From Symbiodinium natans (Eukaryota > Sar > Dinophyceae > Suessiales > Symbiodiniaceae): a stretch of DNA of 60,000 nt. Of the stretch, positions 1-9,645 are shown piece by piece. Under the pieces are notes generated by a model. The model made no database searches. It was not told where the DNA came from and saw only the letters and a list, made by a program, of their open reading frames with translations. How positions within the stretch are numbered: the stretch's first letter is position 1; every line of letters starts with the position of its first letter. Made by a program: the position numbers and the translations under genes. The stretch covers positions 769,501 to 829,500 of the forward strand of contig CAJNDS010000236.1 of NCBI GenBank assembly GCA_905221605.1, in the 5' to 3' direction.

Positions 1-57
1 CTCTCTTGCCTCTCGTTGCACCTCCAGATTGCAAGTTGCCCAAGCCAATTTGGCTTT

Positions 58-152
58 TTGGGATGTTCCCCCTAACAGTCCTTAGTAGGGATTCGAATAG
101 GGGTACTACAATCTCCATTAAGGGCTGTTAGTATATGGGGGAACATCCCAAC
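58..152. mobile_element. MITE family A, copy 1
   Basis: The termini GGGATGTTCCCCCT and AGGGGGAACATCCCA are inverted repeats. An inner pair (AGTCCTTAGTAGGGAT / ATTAAGGGCTG) is also inverted. Three further copies lie at 35.2, 37.3 and 47.0 kb. No coding capacity. Confidence 0.8.
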
Positions 153-170
153 CCATTTTGTACTCTTAGA

Positions 171-263
171 GCGAATCAGGAGGAGCTCTTTGGATCCGAC
201 GACGAGGCCCTGGAGAGAGTGGAGCTCTCGGAGGAGGCCATCAGCATATTCGAAAGGATCTAA
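171..263 (+). CDS. 3'-terminal exon fragment, unknown protein
   Basis: An acidic frame (reads ANQEELFGSDDEALERV onward) runs from just after the family A element, following a TTAG acceptor, to a TAA at 261-263. The codons are G/C-rich at third positions. The rest of the gene lies outside the window or is unrecognised. Not a known family. Confidence 0.35.
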   Translation, partial: ANQEELFGSDDEALERVELSEEAISIFERI

Positions 264-489
264 GAGCCCCGTTGAAACTTCAAAAAACTCACATTTTTCT
301 TTTTGTTGCTGGGCTGTGGCCTTTAAGAGGCCCCAACTCGCATTCCTGTAGGCACTTGCAAAGATCTTATCATAAGGGTGAGTTCCGCTTTACTGTCACC
401 ACGTCTTCGAAGGCTCCTTTCCACTCTTCTTTCCAGCACTTGCAGGCACTGGAGTTTGAGATCATCTTGGCAGAGAGGCGCGGGACAAT

Positions 490-596
490 GCGCCCTAGGG
501 TTTAGGGTTTAGGGTTTGACTTTGCAAGCCAGTTGCAAAAGGGTTTCGGGTTTAGGGTTTATAGGGTTTAGGGTTTAGGGTTTAGGGTTTAGGGTG
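490..596 (+). repeat. Telomere-like (TTTAGGG)n array
   Basis: Several near-perfect TTTAGGG units are broken by about 35 bp of unique sequence. A short exon-like frame (reads ALEFEIILAERRGTMRP), preceded by a TTGCAG acceptor, ends directly at the first unit. Confidence 0.9.
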
Positions 597-795
597 TAGT
601 GTTAGGGCCGTGCTCCACTTTCTCTTTTGATGGAGTTGCAATGCGACACAGAGCCGTGGCCCTCTGAGCCCCAGGGGGCCTCCCGGAACAACGTAGGCCC
701 ACGCCATTCATCCCAAAGAAACCTGGGTTTAGGGTTTAGGATTTAGGATTTATAGGGTTTAGGGTTTAGGGCTTATAGGGCTTAGTTTGCCCCAG

Positions 796-1114
796 GCAGG
801 TCGACCCACCGCTGTGGCTCGAAGCGTGGCTGCGGGAGTACTTCGTGGTTGAGGCGACAGCCTCCCAACCAAGCTGCAAGTTTGGACACAACTCGGGCAG
901 ATGTCGGATGTGGGGCCCCATATTCTTTCCGGTCCCGTGAGCCATGACATGTCTACGTTGCGAAGCTTGCTTTGGAACTTTGCACGTTGCAGGACGATCT
1001 GGTCTCCCTGCCTTTCCTGAAGCCCTGGAAGCCCCGCGCGTCCCGAAATCCGGATGCGCCGCCTCCAATGAGCCACACCGAGCAGGAGGCGCTGCTGATG
1101 AGCCTTGAAGACAG
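796..1114 (+). CDS. Two exons of an unrecognised gene
   Basis: Exon a starts about 796-800 (reads VDPPLWLEAWLREYFVV) after a CAG. Exon b, 993-1114, is sharply bounded by ACGTTGCAG and GACAG|GTTGAG and reads DDLVSLPFLKPWKPRASRN onward with no stop. It is proline-rich, with no domain I can name. Further + strand exons follow to 4.5 kb and may belong to the same gene. Confidence 0.5.
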
Positions 1115-1689
1115 GTTGAGGTTGCAAACTTGTAGGTACTAGTAGATCGTGCACAGTAGCAGTAGCAGCTTCATTCTGTTTGGATAATCAAGGCCAGCGT
1201 TTTGAAGTTGACCTCCACCTACCTAGCAACTCCTCACCTCATTGCATACAGTGAAGCATGCCAGAGTAGCTATAGGGGGCTAGTGGCCTGTTTCAGCACA
1301 TTGCACACACGGGGATGATCGTGGTCTGTAGTACTGTAGCTGCAATGAAAGAATCAGAAGCAGCCGAGGAATATTCAGGAAGAGATGCGGCTCAGCCACT
1401 CGGCTTTGTGTTGTCTCTCCGCTGGTGCGAGGGCAGCTGGTCCAAATCACACACTCCGATCTCACAAGAAGAAGCAGAATCTTATTCACCTTCATCATAA
1501 GGATCATAGCACAAGAATAATATGCAAAAAGTCTACTCTAATTTAATCGTAATACCATGGGTAACAGATACAAGTCCTAAAGCCGCCCCCCCAGGATACG
1601 GCCGGGTGCACATTGCAACGCTTGGCCCCCTCTTCATGGGTGCCAAGAAGGCATGGATCAAGCGGCCCCTGGGTTGCAAGATGTTTTGT

Positions 1690-1872
1690 CTCTCTGTCTC
1701 TCTCTCTCTCTCTCTCTTGCTTTTTTTTACTCTCTCTCTCTCTATGATACATACTCTCCATATTGTATATAGCAGATATATATGTATATATATATATACA
1801 CATACATACATAACACCACACAAACATATGTAGTATATGTACACACACATATATATATATATGTATGTATGT
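1690..1872. repeat. CT then TA/CA microsatellite block
   Basis: A (CT)n run near 1690-1740 is followed by (TA)n, (CA)n and ATGT runs. The open frames across it encode only IYIYI-type strings and are not genes. 1130-1690 holds no exon I can support with confidence. Confidence 0.9.
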
Positions 1873-2101
1873 ATGTATATACTGTGCGATTCACATCGAT
1901 TGCCGCTGTCGGCTTCACACCCCCCACACCCCCACCCAGCGAGGCCAAGACAAGTGACACGCAGTCCTAACTAACCTGCACCAGCATCCGTAAACGAACC
2001 TAGTGCTTGACGTGGAAATTTGAAATCCCGGCGATCTTAGCATGCTATCAGCTGAACAAAGGGCTTTCCTATACTGGAGTAGTTAAATGGCATCCCCGCA
2101 G

Positions 2102-2830
2102 ACAAACTGCACCCGGCAAACCGTCTCACGAAACACCGGAACACCGGCCGTGAGTTTCTGCCATCATCTCTCAGGCCACTCATGTTAAAGCACCTTTCCG
2201 CCAGTTGAAGGTATTTCCCTGACCGGGATGGGCCATTAGGCCTGATAATGCCCACAATGAACCCTATCAAGGGCCTTTTAAGGGATTATAGGGGTCTAAT
2301 CGCCCATCCTGGAAATCCTGAGGTTCTTCGACATAACCTCTTATGGCGACGTCCTCGAGAAGAGCATTGCCCGACAAACGCGGGAGGCATGGCCTGTCAA
2401 TTTCCAGGATGGCTCAGGATAGGCTATTGGGCCCTATAATCCCCGTAATCAACCCTCTAAAAGGGGCCCTTTTAAGGGGGTTATTGGGGTATAATAGCCC
2501 GTCGTGGTTCGCGAAGTTCGCGCATCACACCAGAATCCCTGCCCCCAGCAGCGCCTCCTCCTGGCAAGATGAGACTGCAACCATCACCTTCACCCTCAGA
2601 ATGAGAAGCATTGAGAGGTGCCTGTCGGAGTGCGAGAAGGTAGGAACACAGCAGTTCTGTGCTTGTTCCTTAAGGGAGTTGGCTCTCATATCACTCTGAG
2701 AACTCAACACGCTGCTCATGTGAAAGGCCATCGCCGTGGCTGCACGCATCCACTACGATGGTTATACGTCCATGGAGGTCACATGGCCAACGCCGCCATA
2801 CGCCGCCCAAACATGCCCAAACCTTCTCGC
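2102..2830 (+). CDS. Four small exons interleaved with family B elements
   Basis: Candidate exons are 2102-2149 (CCGCAG acceptor, GTGAG donor), 2312-2402 (reads FFDITSYGDVLEKSIARQTR), 2534-2639 (ends GAGAAG|GTAGGA) and 2727-2830 (reads IAVAARIHYDGYTSMEV, donor GTGAGC). Two family B MITEs lie between them. The protein-like composition is clear but I recognise no domain, and joining phases are not established. Confidence 0.4.
2224..2312. mobile_element. MITE family B, copy 1
   Basis: Inverted ends related to CCAGGATGGGC / GCCCATCCTGG enclose the family core CCCTAT..AAGGGCC..GGGATTATAGGG. A diverged second copy sits at 2403-2505, so two copies bracket an exon. Confidence 0.75.
2403..2505. mobile_element. 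MITE family B, copy 2 (diverged)
   Basis: The family core (CCCTATAATCCCC, CCCTCTAAAAGGGGCCC, GGTATAATAGCCCGTC) is intact. The left end carries a duplicated, scrambled CCAGGATGG start. Confidence 0.65.
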
Positions 2831-3168
2831 GTGAGCTTCGGCAAACTGTTCTGTTCTTCGGGCAGTATAGGTCTTCTTCAGGTTTCAGATTGTTTCGGAA
2901 CGAAGGCCCCTCTTTCAGCATGCGCAGTCCCAACTCATTTGCGTTCATCTTGAGCCACTTTAGTTCCTGTTTGCCTTTGCCAGCCTTATGCTGTGCAGCC
3001 TTCCCGGTGTGCCTTTTTCTAAGACTTGGAGGTTCATGGTATTTAGGAACCCAAGTATAACTGTACGTATAGCCCAATCTCTACGATGTTAAGGTACTTA
3101 AGGTGCTTATCTGTGGGTTCTAACTACACTTCTAATGGGTTACTAAGTCCCCTGAACCTCCAAGCAAG

Positions 3169-3637
3169 GCATTCTCTGACTTTGGCATTGGGCGGGAGTG
3201 GCTCCGGAGATACTTCCTCATGGACCCGGAGACAAACAAGCTCAGCATGGATCCAGCACGCTATGCGTTCCTTGGGTGCAATATTTGATGTCCGGGTTTA
3301 GGTTTTAGGGTTTAGGGTGTAGGGTTTAGGGTTTAGGGTTTAGGGTTTAGGGCGTTTCGAAGGTTTTGTGGGCTGTGGTGCTGAAATTTCCCTTCCACAG
3401 CGCCTGAGGTCCTGGGAGCCACCGCAGAAGGATCCAGAGGCGCCAGACCCTCGCAGCTATGCAAAGCTGAATGCGCCGCGCGGCTACGTCCGAAAGGGCA
3501 ACGGGAGGTATGCCAAGAGGAAGTACGGACATTATGCAGGCGGCATTCAGTTCTAGCCTGAATCCGAACTACGGAATCAGGCTGACCGGGATCTGCTGCA
3601 GGCCCACGAGAAAAGTTTCCGCGTGCGTGGAAGGGAG
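3169..3637 (+). CDS. Three exons of an unrecognised gene
   Basis: 3169-3275 reads FSDFGIGREWLRRYFLMDP onward and ends TTGG|GTGC. 3399-3507 follows CTTCCACAG (reads RLRSWEPPQKDPEAPDPR) and ends GGGAG|GTATGC. 3557-3637 (reads ESELRNQADRDLLQAHEKSF) ends GGGAG|GTTTTG. The intron between the first two carries a TTTAGGG array at 3299-3355. The frames are charged and protein-like; the family is unknown. Confidence 0.5.
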
Positions 3638-4039
3638 GTTTTGGCCAGAAAATGTGACATGTGATGCTAAGCAAGGCAATGTGCAAACCTGCACTGTAGC
3701 CTCTGCCAAGAGCATCTCTGTGCAAGTATGCTGGCACAAGGCCAGCGCTCGTTTAAACGTGCTGGGTTTCATGGAAGCATTTCTTAGAAACGGTGGTCTT
3801 GGGAACTTTTTAGCGTCTGGGCTTACCGAATTCCCAACACATCACTGCGGTTTACCGGAAAGATGGGTCCGGACCAAGTTTGATGGATGATAACAGTGTC
3901 GCGGCTCCATCTGTGCATCCGGTTACAGACTTCGAGTGTCGGAGAAGGGGCGGCTTCGGTCTTTGGGCCTTCTAAGCTGTGAGCCGAGGATGAAGTGTGG
4001 GTGCTGCAAGGAAATCCAAAGCCCCGACACCCTCGCCAG

Positions 4040-4457
4040 GTGTCCACGCAAGGGCCGGCAGCGGACCCCGACCAGGTGGACAAGTTGGGTGATGAGGCCA
4101 TCCCTACCATTTGGTAAGCAGGGAATGATGGAAATTCGGTACCTCACATCCCCCCATGTGCACACTTTAGTTTCCGGGATTCTAGAGGGTGCCTAGTTCC
4201 CCTCATTCCAAGACAAGAACCAGTAAGCATCCAAGGTTTTGAGGGGGAACCAGTGGCCGCATCGCAAAGTTTTGCCCGAGGTCACCGCAGTCATGGAAAA
4301 GTGGCGCAAGACGTTCATCGAGCGGAATCGCCAGCGGGCGACCAGCCGCGCTGCCCCGGTGTTGGTAGGGTTGGTTGTCTTGGAGATACGGTTCCGTGAG
4401 CAATCGTCTGAGTACGAGGCGCTTTTTCGGGGCTTGGCTCCTGACGTGAGCTCCTAG
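4040..4457 (+). CDS. Two exons including a 3' end, unknown protein
   Basis: 4040-4113 lies between CGCCAG and TTTG|GTAAGC (reads VSTQGPAADPDQVDKLGDE). 4239-4457 reads through VLPEVTAVMEKWRKTFIER to a TAG with a basic, helical character. It may be the 3' end of the gene beginning upstream. Confidence 0.45.
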
Positions 4458-4609
4458 CCGAGGTTGGGACTAAGGTGATTTGGTTAAAGATGTGTTTTTT
4501 TTTTGGGGGGTGGGCGTCGGAGCCCTAGGGGAAACTTTGCGCACCTGCTGAGGATTCCCGTTCCACAGGCGTCCAAGAGTCGTAGACTATCACATGCAGT
4601 GTAGACCAC

Positions 4610-4951
4610 TTGCAGCGCTGCGCCGAGTCGGTGGGTCAAAACAGAGCCCTCAAGATCCGACTCCGACCCATCAAAGTAGCCAGGTGCTCGCCGGCAACGG
4701 CCGCCAGAGGTCCACGCGCTGCCACCAGCGGCGCCAGCGCGACTGCCCGGTTTCGTGTTTCCTTCGGCTTGGGTTCGGAAGCTTCGAAAGCGAGGGATGC
4801 GCTAGCAGCTAGCAGCCCAGTCTCTCTACTTCCCTCACTACTTGTGTTGATGGCCAATGTCGTGTGGGATGCGCTGCAGAGGCTTCTGAGGCATCGCGTG
4901 TGGGCATTGCTATTGTGCTGTTTGTACAAAAGCGGCGCCACGTGTGTGTAA
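4610..4951 (+). CDS. Open frame after a TTGCAG acceptor
   Basis: A 113-codon frame begins beside CACTTGCAG. It has an Ala/Arg-rich half (reads RCAESVGQNRALKIRLRP) followed by a hydrophobic stretch near the C-terminus that could be one membrane segment. No family recognised. Confidence 0.35.
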   Translation: MQRCAESVGQNRALKIRLRPIKVARCSPATAARGPRAATSGASATARFRVSFGLGSEASKARDALAASSPVSLLPSLLVLMANVVWDALQRLLRHRVWALLLCCLYKSGATCV

Positions 4952-5012
4952 GCCCTAAACCCAGCTGATCAGAAGTGTGCTTCCCTGTGAGCACGTGTTT
5001 TGTTCCTTGCAG

Positions 5013-5139
5013 GGCAACTGTTAGTCTGCCAGGCGGGGTGGCCAAAAAGAACCCTCCTGGTAGCGATGAAGGGGGAACGGGGGGAGAAGCCTTATGCCCT
5101 CGGGAGTCCTTTCAGCCTCAGATGACAGACCTTGTGCGA
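5013..5139 (+). CDS. Internal exon, unknown
   Basis: Bounded by GTTCCTTGCAG and TGTGCGA|GTGTGAG. The open frame reads ATVSLPGGVAKKNPPGSDEG. The donor lies inside a motif (GCGAGTGTGAGAG) that recurs next to other telomere-like arrays at 17.9, 24.4 and 59.9 kb. Confidence 0.45.
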
Positions 5140-5345
5140 GTGTGAGAGCCGAAGCCCGAAACCCTAAACCCCAAAACGCAACTGAGAGCTCTCGAGGCCC
5201 AGGCGCCCGCCTCTCCATCAGCTCCGCAGGCACCGCCCGTAATGCGGCTTGGCGCAGAAAAGTGGAGGGTTTCAGAAGTTTGGGGGCGCTTTGGGGGTTT
5301 TTTGGCGGCAAAAAAAGGGGTTTGGGTGGTTCTGGGGACACAGGG

Positions 5346-5463
5346 CACTGGAGGTCGGTGCTTAGAACTTGGAGCTGGTGGTACTCTCGTAGCTGTTCAG
5401 GCCACCCAAGGTATCACCGCAAACGAAGCGGTGATGCCAAGCCCAGGACAACTAGAGACTTAA
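5346..5463 (+). CDS. Possible methyltransferase motif I exon
   Basis: The frame reads CLELGAGGTLVAV, which resembles motif I (LELGxGtG) of family-16 lysine methyltransferases, and ends at TAA. A second frame is open over the same bases. The resemblance rests on one short motif, so this is only a lead. Confidence 0.2.
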
Positions 5464-5620
5464 TTCTGTGGGCTGTGGTTGGTATCCTGCACTAGACGGA
5501 CCACCTTGCATTTGAGGGAGAGCTTGAGCGCCTTGACATTGCAGTCTTGTGAATGCCAACATGGTGTGTGTGTGTGCGTGCTGAGTTTTATGCCACACTC
5601 GTGAACTTGTAGACACATGG

Positions 5621-5733
5621 CAAGTTCCTGCAATTCTACAGCCAGATGGTGTCAGCAGTGAGGTTGGAGGCGGACTTGGTTGCCCGGGCAGCAGCAAAGA
5701 AGGCCACAGCACGAAGATGTGGGGCGACACACA
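5621..5733 (+). CDS. Helical exon, unknown
   Basis: Reads KFLQFYSQMVSAVRLEADLV then an AAAKKATAR tail, strongly helix-forming, and runs into a CA microsatellite. The acceptor is probably TTGTAG just upstream. Confidence 0.4.
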
Positions 5734-5961
5734 CACACACAGAATGCACTTATACTTGTACTTGTATCTAGAGCACACAGATGAAAGGTAGAGTGCGCAA
5801 ATTTATATATACACACATATTTGTATGCGTATATTTACATATGTTTACTGCTTACACACATTGGCAGCAACTCTGTCGCAGCAAGAGCAGGTCACGGGCT
5901 GGAACTCGAAGACACGCAATTGATCCTGCGATTTTTCTCTGCCCCAATAGCCACCTGTACT

Positions 5962-6068
5962 GAAGCATTTAGGGTTTTTTAACGTTAAAGAACCCCATTA
6001 TAATATGGTTTTTTAACGTTTAAAACAAAAACATGTTGGGTTTTTTAATTTTCAAAAAACCCTAAATG
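5962..6068. mobile_element. MITE-like hairpin with telomere-unit ends
   Basis: CATTTAGGGTTTTTTAA at the left is mirrored by AAAAAACCCTAAATG at the right. The AT-rich interior also carries TTTTTTAACGTT repeats. Single copy seen. Confidence 0.7.
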
Positions 6069-6269
6069 GTAATGAACAGGCTGTTTTGAAAGCGAGCATG
6101 CCCTGGTCTTTCATACAAACGCGAAGCCATGTCTGCAGCGCCTTCAAGCCCGTTACACAGCAAGGGCTATCTTATAGGCCTTAGAATATCCCCTCTAAAG
6201 GGCATTTTTTAAGGGGTATATAGGGTGTAATACCCCTTGTAGGTAAACACCTGAGCCCACCTGCCCTCA

Positions 6270-6358
6270 GCTGGAAGCGCGTGAAGCACCCGCCCCCTGG
6301 AGCGGCCTCAAGCGCGATGAGGCCTCTGAGCTCAAAGGAACTTCGGATCAGACACAGG
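6270..6358 (+). CDS. Small exon, unknown
   Basis: Lies between CCCTCAG (or slightly upstream) and GACACAG|GTGG. Reads WKRVKHPPPGAASSAMRPL onward. A weak family B-like copy (6160-6240) precedes it. Confidence 0.35.
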
Positions 6359-6364
6359 TGGTTT

Positions 6365-6456
6365 AGGAAACTAGGGGGGGGACCCCTAAGATAGTCTTGT
6401 AGTAGGTCCCCTTACAGGAAGGACCCCAAGAACGCACCCCCAACATCGTAAGCCAC
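6365..6456. mobile_element. MITE family M, copy 1
   Basis: Shares CCCCTTA, GGACCCC and the end ATCGTAAGCC with a longer copy at 50.6 kb whose ends are GGGCTTACGAT and ATCGTATAAGCCC. Confidence 0.5.
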
Positions 6457-6554
6457 CAAATGATTTGGGGTGCTTGGGGCGCAGTGTGAAGTATATGCTT
6501 CCGTTCTCTGATGTTGGAGGGTGTGCCACAATGAATGCCCTTGTTACGGTTTCA

Positions 6555-6690
6555 GGCCGCTTGGCTGTACATATGGACACCGACTCGGGAGATTGTAGGA
6601 GGGCAATGGCCCGAATGGTTGGCGGAGAGCCTTGAGCCCAGCATCAAGTTAAGATGGAATCGTCATCATGCACGGGGACAACCACAAAAC
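6555..6690 (+). CDS. Trp-rich exon, unknown
   Basis: Follows GGTTTCAG and reads AAWLYIWTPTREIVGGQWPE. It runs on into a family B copy (6700-6780), so the exon end is probably CACGG or just after. No family recognised. Confidence 0.45.
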
Positions 6691-6791
6691 CAACGTCTTA
6701 GTCGTGGCATAATCCCCATAGTCAACTCTGTAAAAAGCGCCCTTTTTTAACAGGTTACAGGGCATAATAGCCCGTCCTGGCATGCTACAGG

Positions 6792-7077
6792 TGACGATGA
6801 CAGTGGAGGCATCGAGCTTCCAGAGCTCCACGTGGGGGGCCCAGCATCGAGTCGCCTGGGAATGGCTACCGGGCTCTTCATCGCTAAAGGGTTTATAGGG
6901 GTTAGGGTTTAGGGTTTAGGGTTTAGGGTTTAGGGTAGGGGTTAGAGGGGATGGGCTCCTTTTGGGCTGAGATGCGTTCAGCAGCTACCATACAGGGGCG
7001 AGAGGCTTGAAAGGACTCGGCTTGGTACCTCAGAAAAGATCCTGAAAGATCCCACCCACGGGCACATGGTCCTCGAC
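6792..7077 (+). CDS. Two exons; start of a SAMHD1-like HD domain (tentative)
   Basis: Exon 1 (about 6792-6890, reads IELPELHVGGPASSRLG) and exon 2 (6948-7077) flank a telomere-like array. If the array (6891-6947, GT..GAG) is removed the frames join in phase. Exon 2 ends with EKILKDPTHGHMVLD, close to the DPxHGHIxL segment that opens the HD domain of SAMHD1-type dNTP hydrolases. The catalytic H..HD residues would lie in later exons that I cannot locate. The 3' splice could be GAC|GCTTAG (a GC donor). Function is inferred from one motif. Confidence 0.35.
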
Positions 7078-7142
7078 GCTTAGACTTGCATGCGACCAAC
7101 AGAATGTCCAGCCAAAACAGCATCCACGCCCTTGATAAACAT

Positions 7143-7234
7143 TTGCGCGGAAAGTTGTGGAGTCTGAGCTTCAGGGCTTTCAAGCCGCTCGCAGGTTCGA
7201 CAACCACATTCCGGGCGCGATGCCAGAGGTGTGG
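7143..7234 (+). CDS. Exon, unknown
   Basis: Reads ESELQGFQAARRFDNHIPGA and ends GTGGAAG|GTTTTT. A second frame is open over the same bases. A poly-C run follows at 7276-7290. Confidence 0.4.
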
Positions 7235-7344
7235 AAGGTTTTTGGGTTCAGTTTTGATGGCTGTCAGTTCTGGGCCCCCCCCCCCCCCCCCTTCCCCCTT
7301 GAACAAAGTCGGTGCCCGCTTCATTTCCGGCACGTAGGTTGCCT

Positions 7345-7475
7345 TGGGATCTCCTAGGTAGGATAAGGGGGGCCCTTAAAAGGGACCCCTTCTGAACGCT
7401 CTCTTAAACAGGGACCTTATTCAGAGGGTCTATATCCCCAAGGGTCTCCCTAATCTTATCCCCTAGGATCTTGTG
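7345..7475. mobile_element. MITE-like inverted repeat
   Basis: The ends GATCTCCTAGGTAGGATAAG and CTTATCCCCTAGGATC are inverted. The interior has paired AGGGACC / GGGACCTT blocks. Single copy seen. Confidence 0.7.
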
Positions 7476-7577
7476 TTTTTTGCATCTGGTTGAAGCGTCG
7501 CGGCCCTTGAAAGAACCGGTTTTTGGCAGGCTTGGGCATGCCTGGGAGCCTAGTGCACAGATTTGTGTTAGTCCGAA

Positions 7578-7655
7578 GAGAGGTTTAGGGTTTAGGGTTT
7601 AGGGTTTAGAGTTTAGAGTTTAGAGTTTAGGGTTTAGGGTTTAGGGTTTAGGGCA
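7578..7655. repeat. Telomere-like array
   Basis: About eleven TTTAGGG units including three TTTAGAG variants in a row. A possible exon follows (7687-7800) but I could not bound it. Confidence 0.95.
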
Positions 7656-7811
7656 GCAATACAGCAAAACCTGTGTTTTCTGTGGTTAAGCCTCCTTTGC
7701 CGGTCCATGGTCCAGGCGGAGGGGACCTCGAGGCCCGCCCAGGGTCTGTTTCGTGGGGCGCGAGCCTTCGAACTGACGGCCCAAGGGTCGACACGTCTTG
7801 GTGTTTGAGAG

Positions 7812-7935
7812 CAGTTTATAAGTTTATAAGAGTTTATAAGAGTTTATAAGAGTTTATAAGGGTTTATAAGAGGTTTATAAGAGTTTTTAAGAGTTTATAA
7901 GAGTTTATAAGGGTTTATAAGGGTTTAGGGTTTAG
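7812..7935. repeat. GTTTATAAGA minisatellite
   Basis: A 10-bp unit is repeated about eleven times, grading at the right end into TTTAGGG units, so it is probably derived from telomere-like sequence. Confidence 0.95.
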
Positions 7936-8040
7936 GGAGGCTCCAGGTGGAGTTACCTCGAGTGCCTTTTTTTGTCGAGAGCACTTCCAACAAGAAGGCA
8001 TTTCCAAAAAAATGGCCCATACGAAGACCTAGCCCATACC

Positions 8041-8133
8041 AGGATGGGCGATTAGGCCCTAAAATCCCCGGAATCAACCCTATAAGGAGCCCTTCGAAGG
8101 GGTTCTAGGGTAGAATTGCTTGTCCTGGTACGT
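8041..8133. mobile_element. MITE family B, copy at 8.0 kb
   Basis: Ends TACCAGGATGGGC and CTTGTCCTGGTA. An open, G/C-rich stretch (8131-8220, reads VTARNHPGRAAP) begins right at its right end with a GTGAGC donor and may be an exon. Confidence 0.85.
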
Positions 8134-8408
8134 AACCGCACGAAACCATCCAGGCCGGGCGGCGCCGGTGAGCGCTCGACCTCGCCCGGGGTGCGGGTGC
8201 CGGCGACCGGAAGGCCGTTGTTTAGGGTTTAGGGTCACAGGGTTTAGGGTTCAGGGTTTGGGGTTTAGGGTTTCCCATATTATGAGGGTCTCTGAGAGCC
8301 GACCCCCCAAAGATCAGAGATGCTTGGGACTTGGAGAGGTGTCTCTCGGCCCGGCTCTTCGCACGATTGATGCAAATTGATGCCAACCAAACGATTCCTA
8401 CCTTCCTT

Positions 8409-8754
8409 GCAGACCCCGGCTCAAGCAGTGCTCAAGCACGACTCTTGGAAGCACGCAGGCATGTGTAAACGACCTGACAGGATCCCACAGAGTTCGGAGT
8501 GCCGGCGTCCGCGCGCCGGAAGCGAGGATCCTCAGGCAGAGTTTGGGCTGCAACTCGTGGATGTGTTTGCGCTCGGGTGGTTGGGTGTTCAGGGAAGAAG
8601 GGCTCCCGTTTTCGGGTTGAGGATCGCCTTGGCTTTGGGCATGTTTTGGCCCACAGCTCAGAAACACGTCAAACACAACTCTGCTCTACAAATTTTCGCC
8701 CGAACCCGAAACCCGAAACCCGAAACCCTGCCTTGTGCGAGAGTGAGCGACTAA
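8409..8754 (+). CDS. Long exon, unknown protein
   Basis: Starts after CTTCCTTGCAG and stays open for about 115 codons (reads DPQAEFGLQLVDVFALGWLG), including a hydrophobic stretch GLRIALALGMFW that may cross a membrane. The last codons merge into CCCTAAA repeats at TTGTGCGAGAGTGAGCGA, so the true exon probably ends there. Missing start: internal or 3' exon. Confidence 0.5.
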
Positions 8755-8865
8755 ACCCTAAACCCTAAACCAAGAACTCTCGGCAGGGACAGTCCAGCGA
8801 GCCAGTGACCAGCCGATCTAGGAGGCCGCTTCCCCATCATCATTTTTGCCTTGTGAGAAAGATTT

Positions 8866-9066
8866 GGGGGTTTCCGAAATTTGGGGTACTTTACTTTGGG
8901 GTCCTTCCAGGATGGGCTATGACACCCTGTAATCCCTCAAAAGGCCCTTTATAGGGTTCGTTATGGGGATTATAAGGCCTAAAAGCCCATCCTGGTTATT
9001 AGAAGGGGAATCCCACAAGACTTGGGGGACTGCAGAAGGGGTAACCTATGTTCGCAAACCCCCATT
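8866..9066. mobile_element. Family G element with a family B element inserted
   Basis: The outer ends GGGGGTTTCCGAAAT and GTTCGCAAACCCCC match family G. A complete family B copy (8908-8999, CCAGGATGGGC..GCCCATCCTGG) splits it after GGGGTCCT. Confidence 0.85.
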
Positions 9067-9240
9067 TTTGTTTCGAGGCTATCCGGAGGTCCGAGATATA
9101 CATGCAGACCCCTATATAGTTTCCAATGGTGTGTACAGTGCAGTGGTTACACAGTCAAGAAGACGAGTTCACAACGGTTTTTGGAGTCATGGTTTGCCAC
9201 TAGCTGAATCAGTCAGGGCCAATATGCAGCTTCTTTCCAG

Positions 9241-9516
9241 GTCGTATCTGAAACCCATGGCGTGGAGGTATCGAAGAGCTTAGGTCAGAACTGTGAATTT
9301 GTTGGAACTTGCAAAGCATCTGCTCCCTCTCAGCAAAGTCTGACCCGCCTTACCCCCCCAACCCCCCCCCCCCCTAACGCCCGCCGAAACTCTGCAAGAA
9401 GAACTCCCCTGAACCCTAAACCCTAAACCCTAAACCCCCAAACGAATTGCTCAGGCGACGTGAGTCCGAGAGCTCGAACTTGCAGCGCGAGGTGCCGGCA
9501 AGTCAAGGCTGGACTT
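9241..9516 (+). CDS. Two very short candidate exons
   Basis: 9241-9283 (after TTTCCAG; reads VVSETHGVEVSKSL) and about 9449-9486 (after GCTCAG; reads RRESESSNLQRE) flank a poly-C run and CCCTAAA units. Each is too short to place. Confidence 0.25.
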
Positions 9517-9541
9517 GAACATGTCCATGTGGGTACCTTTA

Positions 9542-9616
9542 GGGTTATATATATATATATGTATATGTATATATATATATACAGTTGTATATATATATAT
9601 ATATTTCTATATATAT
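9542..9616. repeat. (TA)n microsatellite
   Basis: Alternating TA with GTATA interruptions, immediately after TTTAGGGTT. Confidence 0.95.
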
Positions 9617-9645
9617 TCCGACCATAATGGAAATAAGGTTAACCG

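Noticed and set aside
28-56. Sequence resembling a relict dinoflagellate spliced leader (GCCAATTTGGC)
   Set aside because: Matches only a short palindrome; the rest of the leader sequence is absent.
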